The notes under the pieces: model-generated
Database searches by the model: none
The model's input: the letters and a program-made list of their open reading frames with translations, nothing else
What the model was told of the DNA's origin: nothing
Translations under genes and position numbers: made by a program
In this document: positions 1 through 9,475 of the stretch, in pieces
Layout: the number at the start of each line of letters is the position of its first letter
Numbering within the stretch: position 1 is the first letter of the stretch
NCBI RefSeq assembly: GCF_000759445.1
Contig: NZ_JRMB01000001.1
Location: 2,775,281-2,839,280 of the forward strand
DNA length: 64,000 nucleotides
From: Pseudomonas lutea
GTDB taxonomy: Bacteria > Pseudomonadota > Gammaproteobacteria > Pseudomonadales > Pseudomonadaceae
Direction: 5' to 3'

Positions 1-1319
1 TCAAACCGACCCGTACCTTCAATGCCGATGACGTGCTGTTCACGTTCAACCGCATGATCAACAAGGACGACCCGTTCCGTAAGGCGTACCCGACCGAATT
101 CCCGTACTTCACCGACATGGCGATGGACACCAACATCACCAAGATCGAGAAGGTCGACGATCACACCGTCAAGATGACCCTCGGCACGGTAGATGCTGCG
201 TTCATCCAGAACCTGGCAATGAGCTTTGCCTCCATTCAGTCCGCTGAATACGCTGCTCAGTTGCTCAAGGAAGGCAAGCCGGAAGACATCAACCAGAAGC
301 CGATCGGCACCGGTCCGTTTGTTTTCAAGAGCTACCAGAAAGACTCCAACATCCGTTTCACAGGGAACAAGGATTACTGGAAGCCTGAAGACGTCAAAGT
401 CGACAACCTGATTTTCGCCATCACCACCGACGCTTCGGTTCGTGCGCAAAAGCTGAAGAAGGGCGAATGCCAGATCACGGCTTACCCGCGCCCTGCCGAC
501 CTCGCTCCGCTGAAGGCCGATGCTGCGTTGAAGATGCCTGATCAGGCGGGCTTCAACCTGGGTTACATCGCCTACAACGTGATGCCGAAGATCAAGGGTG
601 ACGACAAGCCGAACCCGCTGGCCGACCTGAAAGTGCGTCAGGCGCTGGACATGGCTGTCGACAAGAAAGCCATCATCGACGCGGTGTACCAGGGCGCGGG
701 CCAACTGGCGGTCAACGCCATGCCGCCAACCCAATGGTCCTATGACACCACCATCAAGGACGCACCGTACGACATCGCCAAGGCCAAGGACCTGCTCAAG
801 CAGGCCGGCGTCAAGGAAGGCACCGAGATCACCCTGTGGGCGATGCCGGTTCAGCGTCCTTACAACCCGAACGCCAAACTGATGGCCGAAATGCTCCAGA
901 ACGACTGGAAGAAAATTGGTATCAACGCGAAGATCGTTTCGTATGAGTGGGGCGAGTACATCAAACGCGCCAAAGCTGGCGAGAACGGCGCAATGCTGAT
1001 TGGCTGGAGCGGCGACAACGGTGACCCGGACAACTGGCTCGGCACCCTGTTTGGCTGTGACGCCATCAACGGCAACAACTTTGCCAAATGGTGTGACAAG
1101 CCTTTCGACACCTTGATCCACCAGGCCAAGGAAACCACCGATCAGGCCAAACGCACAGAACTCTACAAGCAGGCTCAACATCTGCTTAAAGACGCGGTTC
1201 CGATGACTCCGATTGCTCACTCGACTGTTTATCAGCCGATGCGCAAAGAAGTTCAGGACTTCAAGATCAGCCCATTTGGTCTGAACTCCTTCTACGGCGT
1301 CAGCGTCAGCGGCAAGTAA
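1..1319 (+). CDS. DppA-type dipeptide ABC transporter substrate-binding protein (5' truncated)
   Basis: C-terminal part (about 438 residues) of a family 5 extracellular solute-binding protein (SBP_bac_5). The frame is open from base 3, so the real start and signal peptide lie left of the window. Periplasmic protein expected to bind di/tripeptides and deliver them to the DppBCDF permease encoded downstream. The visible part has the family's GTGPF stretch and a conserved lobe (VRQALDMAVDKKAI) that is nearly identical in the next gene, so the two are close tandem paralogues. In P. aeruginosa the dpp locus also carries several dppA genes around opdP, which supports the assignment. Exact ligand is unknown. 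It ends in TAA and is followed by a strong stem-loop. Confidence 0.93.
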   Translation, partial: KPTRTFNADDVLFTFNRMINKDDPFRKAYPTEFPYFTDMAMDTNITKIEKVDDHTVKMTLGTVDAAFIQNLAMSFASIQSAEYAAQLLKEGKPEDINQKPIGTGPFVFKSYQKDSNIRFTGNKDYWKPEDVKVDNLIFAITTDASVRAQKLKKGECQITAYPRPADLAPLKADAALKMPDQAGFNLGYIAYNVMPKIKGDDKPNPLADLKVRQALDMAVDKKAIIDAVYQGAGQLAVNAMPPTQWSYDTTIKDAPYDIAKAKDLLKQAGVKEGTEITLWAMPVQRPYNPNAKLMAEMLQNDWKKIGINAKIVSYEWGEYIKRAKAGENGAMLIGWSGDNGDPDNWLGTLFGCDAINGNNFAKWCDKPFDTLIHQAKETTDQAKRTELYKQAQHLLKDAVPMTPIAHSTVYQPMRKEVQDFKISPFGLNSFYGVSVSGK

Positions 1320-1338
1320 CACTTCAATATGACTGACC

Positions 1339-1366
1339 GGTCGCGTTGCCCATGGGCAATGCGACC
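1339..1366 (+). other. Stem-loop after the first dppA gene, without T-tract
   Basis: Near-perfect inverted repeat (GGTCGCGTTGCCC / GGGCAATGCGACC, one G-T wobble) with almost no loop, 20 bp after the stop codon. There is no following run of T, so it looks more like an mRNA-stabilising or attenuating hairpin inside the dpp operon than a classical terminator. In the rest of 1367-1656 I see no gene; an AAGG ribosome-binding site at 1647-1650 serves the next gene. Confidence 0.5.
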
Positions 1367-1656
1367 GCGCTGTCATGTGCGCGATCATTAAACGAAAGTG
1401 AATATCGTTAGATGAGTAATGGTTTGCCGACAGACCTTGCCTACTAACAATAAGTACTTTTCCTACACACTTTGAAGCATGTGCAACTATGGACTGGCTG
1501 GCGTCAGAGACATACCTTCTGATAAGCCGAAATGCATTCGTCGTTCAGATTGAACATCGGGGTGTTATCCAGGCGTCGACCGTCCATTTGCGCAAACGAT
1601 TGCCACGGATCTAAACAGGCACTCGTCTCAACGCGTCAATCACGATAAGGAATATC

Positions 1657-3258
1657 ATGCGTTCGAATATCGTTATGCCATCATTGATTACAGCCGGTCT
1701 TCTCGTCTTGACGCCTGTCACCCAGGCCGCCAGCAAGAGTCTGGTGTTTTGCTCGGAAGGCAGCCCGGCCGGTTTTGATATCGGGCAGTACACATCGGGC
1801 ACCGACAATGATGCAGCCGAACCGATCTATAACCGTCTGGCCGAATTCGAACGGGGCCAGACCAGTGTGGTACCTGCCCTGGCGACAAGTTGGGACATCT
1901 CGCCTGACGGGCTGACTTACACGTTTCACCTGCGCGAGGGAGTGAAATTTCATAGCAACAAGACGTTCACGCCGACCCGCGACTTCAACGCCGACGATGT
2001 GCTCTTCACCTTCAACCGCATGCTGCAAAAGGACCACCCTTTCCGGGTTGCGTACCCGACAGAGTTTCCTTACTTCACCAGCATGGGTCTGGACAAAAAC
2101 ATCAAGTCGGTGGATAAAACTTCGCCAATGACGGTGGTGTTCACGCTCAACAAAGTTGATGCGGCATTTATCCAGAACATTGCGATGAACTTCGCATCGA
2201 TTCTTTCGGCTGAATACGCTGACAAACTGATGGCCTCGGGTAATGTGCGCGATATTAACCAGGTGCCCATCGGCACCGGTCCGTTCGTATTCCAGCGGTA
2301 CCAAAAAGACTCGCAGATCCGCTATGTCGCTAACAAACAGTTCTGGGATCCGAGCCGGATCAAAATTGATCAGTTGATCTTTGCAATCAATACGGATGCC
2401 TCGGTACGCATTCAAAAACTCAAAAAAGACGAGTGCCAGGTTACATTGAATCCGCGCCCCGCAGACGTGGAATCCATCAAGGCTGATAAACAGCTGCATG
2501 TCATCGAAAAACCGGGCTTCAACCTCGGCTATATCTCCTACAACGTACGTCACGCGCCACTGGACAACCTGCAAGTGCGCCAGGCCCTGGACATGGCCGT
2601 GGACAAGAAAGCGATCATCGACGCGGTGTATCAAGGCGCCGGCCAATTGGCCCAGAACGCCATGCCGCCAACGCAATGGTCCTACGACGACACAGTGAAA
2701 GACGCCCCTTACAACCCCGAAAAAGCACGGGAGTTGCTGCGCGCCGCTGGCGTCAAGGAAGGCACCGAACTGACGCTGTGGGCCATGCCGGTCCAGCGCC
2801 CTTACAACCCCAACGCGAAGTTGATGGCCCAGATGCTCCAGGCGGATTGGGCGAAAGTCGGTATCAAGGCCACTATCGTCAGTTACGAGTGGGGCGAATA
2901 CCTCAAGCGCAGCAAAAACGGCGAGCACGACATCTCGTTGATTGGCTGGACCGGTGACAACGGTGATCCGGACAACTGGATGGGCACGCTGTACAGCTGC
3001 GCGTCCATCGGCGGCAACAACTACTCCATGTGGTGCGATGAAAAGTATGACGCGTTGGTCAAGGCTGCCGTCGCCACCGCTGACAAGGACCAACGCATTT
3101 CACTCTACAAGCAAGCCCAGCACTACCTGAAGGAACAGGTGCCTATCACACCGATTGCCCATTCCACGGTGATCCAGCCAATGCGCAAAGAAGTGCAGGG
3201 CTTCATGGTCAGTCCGTTCAATCGCAATAACTTCTCCGGCGTCAGTATCGCCGAATAA
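1657..3258 (+). CDS. DppA-type dipeptide ABC transporter substrate-binding protein
   Basis: Complete family 5 solute-binding protein of 533 residues. An N-terminal signal peptide (hydrophobic ITAGLLVLTP core, TQAA-S cleavage region near residue 25) sends it to the periplasm. The mature protein starts with the family-typical KSLVFCSEGSPAGFD and carries the GTGPFVFQRY lobe motif. Start ATG has AAGG six bases upstream. The C-terminal two thirds match the preceding gene closely, including the YQGAGQLAxNAMPPTQWSYD region, pointing to tandem duplication with divergence of ligand specificity. By position (just before the opdP-like porin) it corresponds to P. aeruginosa dppA3. Likely role: capture of peptides for DppBCDF; the exact ligand range is inference. 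Confidence 0.93.
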   Translation: MRSNIVMPSLITAGLLVLTPVTQAASKSLVFCSEGSPAGFDIGQYTSGTDNDAAEPIYNRLAEFERGQTSVVPALATSWDISPDGLTYTFHLREGVKFHSNKTFTPTRDFNADDVLFTFNRMLQKDHPFRVAYPTEFPYFTSMGLDKNIKSVDKTSPMTVVFTLNKVDAAFIQNIAMNFASILSAEYADKLMASGNVRDINQVPIGTGPFVFQRYQKDSQIRYVANKQFWDPSRIKIDQLIFAINTDASVRIQKLKKDECQVTLNPRPADVESIKADKQLHVIEKPGFNLGYISYNVRHAPLDNLQVRQALDMAVDKKAIIDAVYQGAGQLAQNAMPPTQWSYDDTVKDAPYNPEKARELLRAAGVKEGTELTLWAMPVQRPYNPNAKLMAQMLQADWAKVGIKATIVSYEWGEYLKRSKNGEHDISLIGWTGDNGDPDNWMGTLYSCASIGGNNYSMWCDEKYDALVKAAVATADKDQRISLYKQAQHYLKEQVPITPIAHSTVIQPMRKEVQGFMVSPFNRNNFSGVSIAE

Positions 3259-3414
3259 TTCAAAAACATGCCGGGGGCGCCACAACGCCCTTTGGCATTG
3301 CTTTATCCGCATTTAAGCGGGTAGGCAAACAATGGCCCATGAGGCCGCACCATCGAGCGGGCTACACCATAAAAAGCCCGCCTCTAAAAAAGCAGTAATC
3401 GGGAGCTTCATAAC

Positions 3415-4794
3415 GTGAAAAAAGCCAGCACCGCTGTATTCGCCTTATCCGTCCTCGCACTCAGCGTTGCGGCCCAGGCAGAGCCAACCAGTCAGGAATT
3501 CGTTCCGACCACACTGGCCCCCAACAACGCCCAGAGCGAAGCGAAGGGCTTTCTGGAAGACTCCAAACTGACCGGTTCGACCAAGAACTGGTACGCCAAC
3601 GAACTGCTGCGTCGGGACGGCGAGTTCACCCGCAAAGAGAACGGCGTTGTCGTTGACAGCGACCCGCGCCGTATCAACTGGGTACAGGGCACGATCGTTG
3701 ATTACACGTCGGGCTTCACTCAGGGCACTGTCGGCTTCGCCACCCAGATGGCGCTTTACAACGCTGTTGCACTGGACCGCGACAAAGACGACCTGATGGG
3801 CGGCGCCAACCGTACGCTGACCGAAAACAACGGCGACCCGGTCGGTCAGTGGAGCAAGTTGGGCCTGGGCAATATCAAGGCGCGCGTCTCCAACACAACG
3901 TTGACCGCTGGCCGTCAATCGATGAACACCCCGGTGCTGGCTTACATCGGCAACCGTGCGCTGCCTTCAAGCTTTGAAGGTGTGAGCGTTCAGAGCGACG
4001 AGTTCAACAACATCTCGATCCAGGCCGGCAGCTTTGATCGCGTGTCGCCGCGTACCGAGCAGAGCCTGACCAAGTTCCGCTCCGAGTACACCAACAACAC
4101 CGCCACCGCCGATCACGTTGACATGGCAGGCGTCGATTACAAGCCATTCAAAAGCCTGACCACCAGCTTCTATGCCTCCAATGTTGAAGACTTCTGGCAT
4201 CAGTACTACTTCGCCTTCACCCATGAGATGGGTGACACCGACGTGCTGGGCTTGAGCACCAACCTGAACTACTACAAGACCAAAGATTCCGGCAAGAAGA
4301 AGATGGGTGAAATCGACAACGACACCTACAGCCTGTCGTTGACCGCCACTCACAAAGCGCACAGCTTCAGCATCGCGTACCAGGAAGTTGAAGGCGATAC
4401 TTACTTCGACTACCTGCATGACACCAACGCCATCTTCCTGGCCAACTCCCTGCTCTCGGACTTCAACGGCCCGAACGAGAAGTCGGTCCAGTTGAGCTAC
4501 CTGCTGAACATGGCGGACTACGGCGTGCCAGGCCTGAAGTTCAACATTTACCAGGCTCGCGGTTTCGACATCGACGGCACGCACTACAAAGGCACCGCCT
4601 ACGACGTCTCGAAGATGGACGACGAGAACCACTACGAATATGGTGTCGGCACTTCGTACACCCTGCAGTCCGGCCCGCTCAAGGCGTCGACCATGCGTGC
4701 TACGTACACCACCCACCGCGCGAGCGAAAACCAGGCTGATGGCAACATCAACGAGTTCCGTCTGGTGACCACCGTTCCGTTCAACATTTTGTAA
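3415..4794 (+). CDS. opdP: OprD-family outer membrane porin, OpdP-like (dipeptide channel)
   Basis: 459-residue outer membrane porin of the Pseudomonas OprD (Occ) family. GTG start with GGGAG upstream; signal peptide ends at about AQA-EP (residue 22). The mature protein shows the OprD beginning (FLEDSKLTGSTKNWYANE), a substrate-specific 18-strand barrel pattern with alternating aromatic strands, and a C-terminal strand ending FRLVTTVPFNIL. It is embedded between dppA paralogues, as opdP (OccD3) is in P. aeruginosa, where that channel passes Gly-Glu and related dipeptides. Inferred role: diffusion of dipeptides through the outer membrane to the DppA proteins. Another OprD specificity cannot be excluded from sequence alone. 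Confidence 0.9.
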   Translation: MKKASTAVFALSVLALSVAAQAEPTSQEFVPTTLAPNNAQSEAKGFLEDSKLTGSTKNWYANELLRRDGEFTRKENGVVVDSDPRRINWVQGTIVDYTSGFTQGTVGFATQMALYNAVALDRDKDDLMGGANRTLTENNGDPVGQWSKLGLGNIKARVSNTTLTAGRQSMNTPVLAYIGNRALPSSFEGVSVQSDEFNNISIQAGSFDRVSPRTEQSLTKFRSEYTNNTATADHVDMAGVDYKPFKSLTTSFYASNVEDFWHQYYFAFTHEMGDTDVLGLSTNLNYYKTKDSGKKKMGEIDNDTYSLSLTATHKAHSFSIAYQEVEGDTYFDYLHDTNAIFLANSLLSDFNGPNEKSVQLSYLLNMADYGVPGLKFNIYQARGFDIDGTHYKGTAYDVSKMDDENHYEYGVGTSYTLQSGPLKASTMRATYTTHRASENQADGNINEFRLVTTVPFNIL

Positions 4795-4879
4795 TCAGCG
4801 CTATCGATCAGGCATCGGGCTGCCGTTCTTATCGAACCAAGTAGCCCGAAACCGACTCATCTATGGCTTCATCACTTGC

Positions 4880-4883
4880 GGAG
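4880..4883 (+). promoter_or_regulatory. Ribosome-binding site that selects a TTG start for the fourth-position dppA
   Basis: GGAG at 4880-4883 overlaps an in-frame GTG at 4883, which therefore cannot use it. The next in-frame start, TTG at 4892, lies 8 bases after the GGAG, ideal spacing, and yields a proper signal peptide beginning MKSTFKLATL. TTG 4892 is taken as the start. Confidence 0.65.
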
Positions 4884-4891
4884 TGCGTTAC

Positions 4892-6499
4892 TTGAAATCG
4901 ACATTCAAACTCGCAACATTGCGTGGCGCAGTCGCCATGGCGCTGTTCAGCGTCGCAGTCGGCGTTTCGGCCAAGCCTCTGGTGGTCTGCACTGAAGCCA
5001 GTCCGGAAGGTTTCGACCCTGCGCTCTACACCACGGCCGTGACCGCTGATGCTTCGGCGGAAACCATCTACAACCGTCTGGTGGACTTCAAGCCGGGCTC
5101 AACCGAGATCGTTCCCGCGCTGGCCGACACCTGGGAAATCAGCGATGACGGTCTGACCTACACGTTCCACCTGCGCAAGGGCGTCAAGTTCCACACCACC
5201 GAATACTTCAAACCAACCCGCGACATGAACGCCGATGACGTGGTCTGGAGCTTCCAGCGTCAACTGGACCCCAACCACCCGTGGCATAAACAGTCGCCGG
5301 TCGGTTACCCCTATTTCGAGAGCATGGGTTTCAAAGAGCTGCTGAAGAGTGTCGAGAAGGTCGACGACAGCACCGTCAAATTTACCCTGACTCGCCGTGA
5401 GGCGCCGTTCCTGGCTGACGTGGCCATGGCATTCGCCTCCGTCTACTCGGCCGAGTACGCCGATCAGTTGCAGAAAACCAACAAGACCGACAACCTCAAC
5501 AGCCAACCCATCGGCACCGGTCCGTTTGTCTTCCAGCGCTACGCCAAAGATGCTCAGGTGCGCTTCAAGGCCAATCCGGATTACTTCCGTGGCAAACCGC
5601 CGGCTGACACGCTGATCTTCGCCATCGCCACGGATAACAACGTGCGCCTGCAGAAACTCAAGGCCAACGAGTGCCAGATCGCGCTCTACCCCAAGCCTGA
5701 CGACATCCCCAGCATCAAGAAAGATTCCAACCTCAAGGTCGACGAGCTGAACGCGATGACGACCGCGTACATCGCCATGAACACGACCCACAAATTCATG
5801 AGCGATGTGCGAGTGCGCAAGGCGATTGAAATTGCCTTCGACAAAGAGGCTTATGTCAACGCGCTGTTTGGCAAAGGCAACGCAACCGTTGCGGTCAACC
5901 CCTACCCGGATACCCTGCTCGGTTACAACAAGACGCTGAAGAACCCGGCGCATGACCTGGACAAGGCGCGAGCGTTGCTCAAGGAAGCCGGCGTGCCGGA
6001 CGGCACTGTGTTGACACTGTTCACCCGCAACGGCGGCGGGCCGACCAACCCCAACCCGATGCTCGGCGCGCAAATGATGCAGGCCGACCTGGCCAAAGTC
6101 GGCATTAAGTTAGATATACGCGTCATGGAATGGGGCGAAATGCTCAAACGTGCCAAAAACGGCGAACACGACATGGTGTCCGCAGGCTGGGCAGGTGACA
6201 ATGGCGACCCTGATAACTTCCTGACCCCGAACCTTAGTTGCGAGGCCGCCAAAAACGGCGAAAACTACGCGCGCTGGTGCAATCAGAAGTTTCAGACGCT
6301 GATCGATCAGGCCCGGGAAAAAACCGACCCGGCCGAACGTGCCGCGCTTTATGAGCAGGCCCAGGCAATCTTCAATCAAGATCTGCCCTGGATCAGCATG
6401 GCTCACACCAAGATGTTCACTGCAATGCGCAACAACGTGGAGGGTTACCACATCAGCCCTCTCACCACTAATAACTTCGCTACCACCCAAGTGAAGTAG
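4892..6499 (+). CDS. DppA-type dipeptide ABC transporter substrate-binding protein (DppA4-like)
   Basis: Family 5 solute-binding protein of 535 residues from TTG 4892. Signal peptide with hydrophobic core (AVAMALFSVAVGVSA) and cleavage near residue 28; the mature part opens KPLVVCTEASPEGFDPA and contains GTGPFVFQRY. It is clearly related to the two upstream binding proteins but much more diverged (different hinge and C-terminal ligand-lobe sequence), so it probably recognises other peptides. Its position directly upstream of dppB matches P. aeruginosa dppA4. 64 bp separate it from dppB, with no terminator in between, so co-transcription with dppBCDF is expected. Confidence 0.92.
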   Translation: MKSTFKLATLRGAVAMALFSVAVGVSAKPLVVCTEASPEGFDPALYTTAVTADASAETIYNRLVDFKPGSTEIVPALADTWEISDDGLTYTFHLRKGVKFHTTEYFKPTRDMNADDVVWSFQRQLDPNHPWHKQSPVGYPYFESMGFKELLKSVEKVDDSTVKFTLTRREAPFLADVAMAFASVYSAEYADQLQKTNKTDNLNSQPIGTGPFVFQRYAKDAQVRFKANPDYFRGKPPADTLIFAIATDNNVRLQKLKANECQIALYPKPDDIPSIKKDSNLKVDELNAMTTAYIAMNTTHKFMSDVRVRKAIEIAFDKEAYVNALFGKGNATVAVNPYPDTLLGYNKTLKNPAHDLDKARALLKEAGVPDGTVLTLFTRNGGGPTNPNPMLGAQMMQADLAKVGIKLDIRVMEWGEMLKRAKNGEHDMVSAGWAGDNGDPDNFLTPNLSCEAAKNGENYARWCNQKFQTLIDQAREKTDPAERAALYEQAQAIFNQDLPWISMAHTKMFTAMRNNVEGYHISPLTTNNFATTQVK

Positions 6500-6563
6500 A
6501 AGAAGAATCCGGCGGGCTCTGCTACCCAGAGAACCGCCGGGACCTGATGAGGTACACGAGAAG

Positions 6564-7574
6564 ATGTTTAGTTTTATCGCTCGCCGAGTGGGGTTGCTCA
6601 TACCCACCTTCTTCGGCATCACCTTGCTGACCTTCGCACTGATCCGTCTGATTCCGGGCGACCCTGTGGAAGTCATGATGGGTGAACGCCGGGTCGATCC
6701 GGAAATGCACGCCCAAGCCATGGAACGTCTTGGCCTGAACAAACCCCTTTATGCGCAATACATCGATTACGTAGGCAAACTCGCCCATGGCGACCTGGGC
6801 GAATCGCTGCGTACGCGCACGAGCGTGTGGTCCGAATTCACTTCGCTGTTCCCGGCAACACTGGAACTGTCGATTGCGGCGCTGATTTTTGCAGGCATTC
6901 TCGGGCTGCTGGCCGGGGTCATTGCAGCCTTGAAGCGAGGGTCCCTGTTCGACCATGGGGTCATGGGTATCTCCCTGGCGGGGTACTCGATGCCGATCTT
7001 CTGGTGGGGCCTGATCCTGATCATGTTCTTCTCGGTATCGCTGGGCTGGACCCCGGTATCGGGTCGTATCGACCTGCTGTACGACATTCCTCCCAGAACC
7101 GGTTTCATGCTGATCGACACCTTGCTCAGCGATGAAGAAGGCTCGTTCATGGACGCCCTGCGTCACCTGATCCTGCCGGCCATCGTGCTGGGCACCATTC
7201 CGTTGGCGGTCATCGCCCGGATGACACGCTCCTCGATGCTCGAAGTCCTGCGTGAAGACTACGTGCGGACCGCCCGTGCCAAAGGCCTGTCGCCGGCGCG
7301 CGTGGTGTTCGTTCACGGTCTGCGCAACGCGTTGATCCCGGTCTTGACCGTGTTCGGCCTGCAAGTCGGCACACTGCTGGCCGGTGCGGTTCTGACCGAG
7401 ACTATCTTCTCCTGGCCGGGCATCGGCAAGTGGCTGATCGAAGCCATCGGCGCCCGCGACTACCCTGTCGTGCAAAACGGCATCCTGCTAATCGCCTGCC
7501 TGGTGATTCTGGTCAACTTCGTGGTGGACATCCTCTACGGCTTTGCCAACCCACGCATTCGTCATCAGCGCTGA
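6564..7574 (+). CDS. dppB: Dipeptide ABC transporter permease DppB
   Basis: 336-residue inner membrane permease of the oligopeptide/dipeptide/nickel (BPD_transp_1) family. N-terminal membrane segment (GLLIPTFFGITLLTFALI) followed by the family motif IRLIPGDPVEVMMGE, then five further hydrophobic segments. The ATPase-contacting EAA loop is seen as EDYVRTARAKGLSPARVVFVHG. It forms the channel heterodimer with DppC. ATG start has a purine-rich GAGAAG just upstream. Ten bases separate it from dppC. Confidence 0.95.
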   Translation: MFSFIARRVGLLIPTFFGITLLTFALIRLIPGDPVEVMMGERRVDPEMHAQAMERLGLNKPLYAQYIDYVGKLAHGDLGESLRTRTSVWSEFTSLFPATLELSIAALIFAGILGLLAGVIAALKRGSLFDHGVMGISLAGYSMPIFWWGLILIMFFSVSLGWTPVSGRIDLLYDIPPRTGFMLIDTLLSDEEGSFMDALRHLILPAIVLGTIPLAVIARMTRSSMLEVLREDYVRTARAKGLSPARVVFVHGLRNALIPVLTVFGLQVGTLLAGAVLTETIFSWPGIGKWLIEAIGARDYPVVQNGILLIACLVILVNFVVDILYGFANPRIRHQR

Positions 7575-7584
7575 GATCCTTTTT

Positions 7585-8496
7585 ATGAGCACAACTACTC
7601 CCGTAGTAGCAGTCGATCAAAGCCTGCTCTACCCGTCTGTCTACAAAGAGTTCTGGCAGCACTTCTCGAAGAACAAAGGCGCCGTGGCCGGTCTGGCATT
7701 CATGCTGGTCATCGTGTTTTGCGCCCTCTTCGCGCCGTGGGTCGCCCCCCATGACCCAAGCGAGCAGTACCGTGATTTCCTGCTGACCCCTCCGGTCTGG
7801 CTGGAAGGCGGGCAATGGCAGTTCCTGCTGGGCACCGATGAACTGGGCCGCGACTTGCTGTCACGCCTGATTCAGGGCTCGCGCCTGTCGCTGCTGATCG
7901 GTTTGTCGTCGGTGGTCATGTCGCTGATTCCCGGGATTCTGATGGGCCTGTTGGCCGGCTTCTTCCCGAAAATCCTCGGTCCGACCATCATGCGTCTGAT
8001 GGACATCATGCTCGCACTGCCATCGCTGCTGCTGGCTGTGGCGATCGTCGCAATCCTCGGCCCTGGCCTGATCAACACCGTCATCGCCATTGCCATCGTG
8101 TCGCTGCCGTCTTACGTACGTCTGACCCGCGCCGCCGTGATGGGCGAACTGAACCGCGATTACGTGACCGCTGCGCGCCTGGCCGGCGCTACCCTGCCGC
8201 GCCTGATGTTCATCACCGTCCTGCCCAACTGCATGGCACCGCTGATCGTCCAGGCAACGCTGAGCTTCTCGTCGGCCATCCTTGACGCCGCCGCGCTGGG
8301 TTTCCTCGGTCTGGGCGTTCAACCGCCAACGCCTGAGTGGGGCACCATGCTCGCTTCGGCCCGCGACTACATCGAACGCGCCTGGTGGGTGGTGAGCCTT
8401 CCGGGTCTGACCATTTTGCTCAGCGTGCTGGCAATCAACCTGATGGGCGACGGTCTGCGCGATGCGCTGGACCCGAAACTCAAGAACGCCGCCTGA
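7585..8496 (+). CDS. dppC: Dipeptide ABC transporter permease DppC
   Basis: 303-residue partner permease of DppB. Starts at ATG 7585 ([12 protein letters not shown]), not at an upstream in-frame ATG that lies inside dppB. Shows the OppC/DppC N-terminal leader helix ([20 protein letters not shown]), the [16 protein letters not shown] segment typical of this subfamily and an EAA loop ([20 protein letters not shown]). About six transmembrane segments. Its stop codon overlaps the GAGGA ribosome-binding site of dppD, so translation of the two is probably coupled. Confidence 0.95.
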   Translation: MSTTTPVVAVDQSLLYPSVYKEFWQHFSKNKGAVAGLAFMLVIVFCALFAPWVAPHDPSEQYRDFLLTPPVWLEGGQWQFLLGTDELGRDLLSRLIQGSRLSLLIGLSSVVMSLIPGILMGLLAGFFPKILGPTIMRLMDIMLALPSLLLAVAIVAILGPGLINTVIAIAIVSLPSYVRLTRAAVMGELNRDYVTAARLAGATLPRLMFITVLPNCMAPLIVQATLSFSSAILDAAALGFLGLGVQPPTPEWGTMLASARDYIERAWWVVSLPGLTILLSVLAINLMGDGLRDALDPKLKNAA

Positions 8497-8506
8497 GGAC
8501 GTCCGA

Positions 8507-9475
8507 ATGTCTCTTTTAAACATCAAGAACCTCAACGTGCGCTTCGGCGACGCCACGGCCACGCCGGTCGTAGACGGCCTCGACCTGACGGTCGACAAGG
8601 GCGAAGTACTGGCCATCGTGGGCGAGTCGGGCTCGGGTAAATCCGTGACCATGATGGCGCTCATGGGCCTGATCGAGCACCCCGGCGTAGTGACCGCCGA
8701 CGCGCTGGTGTTCGACGGCAAAGACATGCTCAAGCTCAATTCGCGTCAGCGTCGGCAAATCGTCGGCAAAGACTTGTCGATGGTCTTTCAGGACCCGATG
8801 ACCGCGTTGAACCCCAGCTACACCGTGGGCTTCCAGATCAAGGAAGTGCTCAAGCAGCACCTGGGCCTGTCCGGTCGCGCGGCTCACCAGCGCGCACTCG
8901 AACTGCTGCAGAAGGTCGAAATCCCGGGCGCAGCACAGCGTCTGGACGCCTATCCGCACCAACTCTCGGGCGGCATGAGCCAGCGTGTTGCTATCGCGAT
9001 GGCCATTGCCGGCGAGCCGAAACTGCTGATCGCCGACGAACCGACCACGGCGCTGGACGTGACCATTCAGGCGCAGATCATGGACCTATTGCTGGCCCTG
9101 CAAAAAGAGCAGGACATGGGCCTGGTCCTCATTACTCATGACCTCGCCGTAGTGGCTGAAACCGCACAGCGGGTCTGCGTGATGTATGCCGGCCAGGCTG
9201 TTGAAGTCGGTCAGGTTCCTCAACTGTTCGACATCCCTGCGCACCCTTACAGTGAAGCGCTGCTGGCAGCGATTCCCGAGCACAGCATGGGAGCGGCGCG
9301 CCTGTCGACGCTGCCAGGCATTGTTCCCGGCCGCTATGACCGTCCAAGTGGCTGCCTGCTGTCACCGCGTTGCCCGTATGTCGAAGAAAAATGCCGCCAG
9401 CAACGCCCGGCCCTTGATCCCAAAGTACAGAGCCTGGCCCGTTGCTTCTTTCCGCGTAATCAGGAGGTGGCGTAA
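8507..9475 (+). CDS. dppD: Dipeptide ABC transporter ATP-binding protein DppD
   Basis: 322-residue cytoplasmic ATPase of the peptide importer. ABC motifs in order: Walker [10 protein letters not shown]-loop region [14 protein letters not shown], signature LSGGMSQR, Walker [15 protein letters not shown] and switch His in LITHDLAVV. The C-terminal oligopeptide/dipeptide extension carries a cysteine cluster ([14 protein letters not shown]) typical of DppD/OppD proteins. Start ATG 8507 was chosen because GAGGA lies 7 bases upstream. It overlaps dppF by one base (TAATG). Confidence 0.95.
   Translation: MSLLNIKNLNVRFGDATATPVVDGLDLTVDKGEVLAIVGESGSGKSVTMMALMGLIEHPGVVTADALVFDGKDMLKLNSRQRRQIVGKDLSMVFQDPMTALNPSYTVGFQIKEVLKQHLGLSGRAAHQRALELLQKVEIPGAAQRLDAYPHQLSGGMSQRVAIAMAIAGEPKLLIADEPTTALDVTIQAQIMDLLLALQKEQDMGLVLITHDLAVVAETAQRVCVMYAGQAVEVGQVPQLFDIPAHPYSEALLAAIPEHSMGAARLSTLPGIVPGRYDRPSGCLLSPRCPYVEEKCRQQRPALDPKVQSLARCFFPRNQEVA

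Noticed and set aside
1681..3093. 470-residue minus-strand reading frame over the second dppA gene
   Set aside because: Antisense shadow of a well-supported GC-rich coding sequence; no ribosome-binding site and no recognisable domain.
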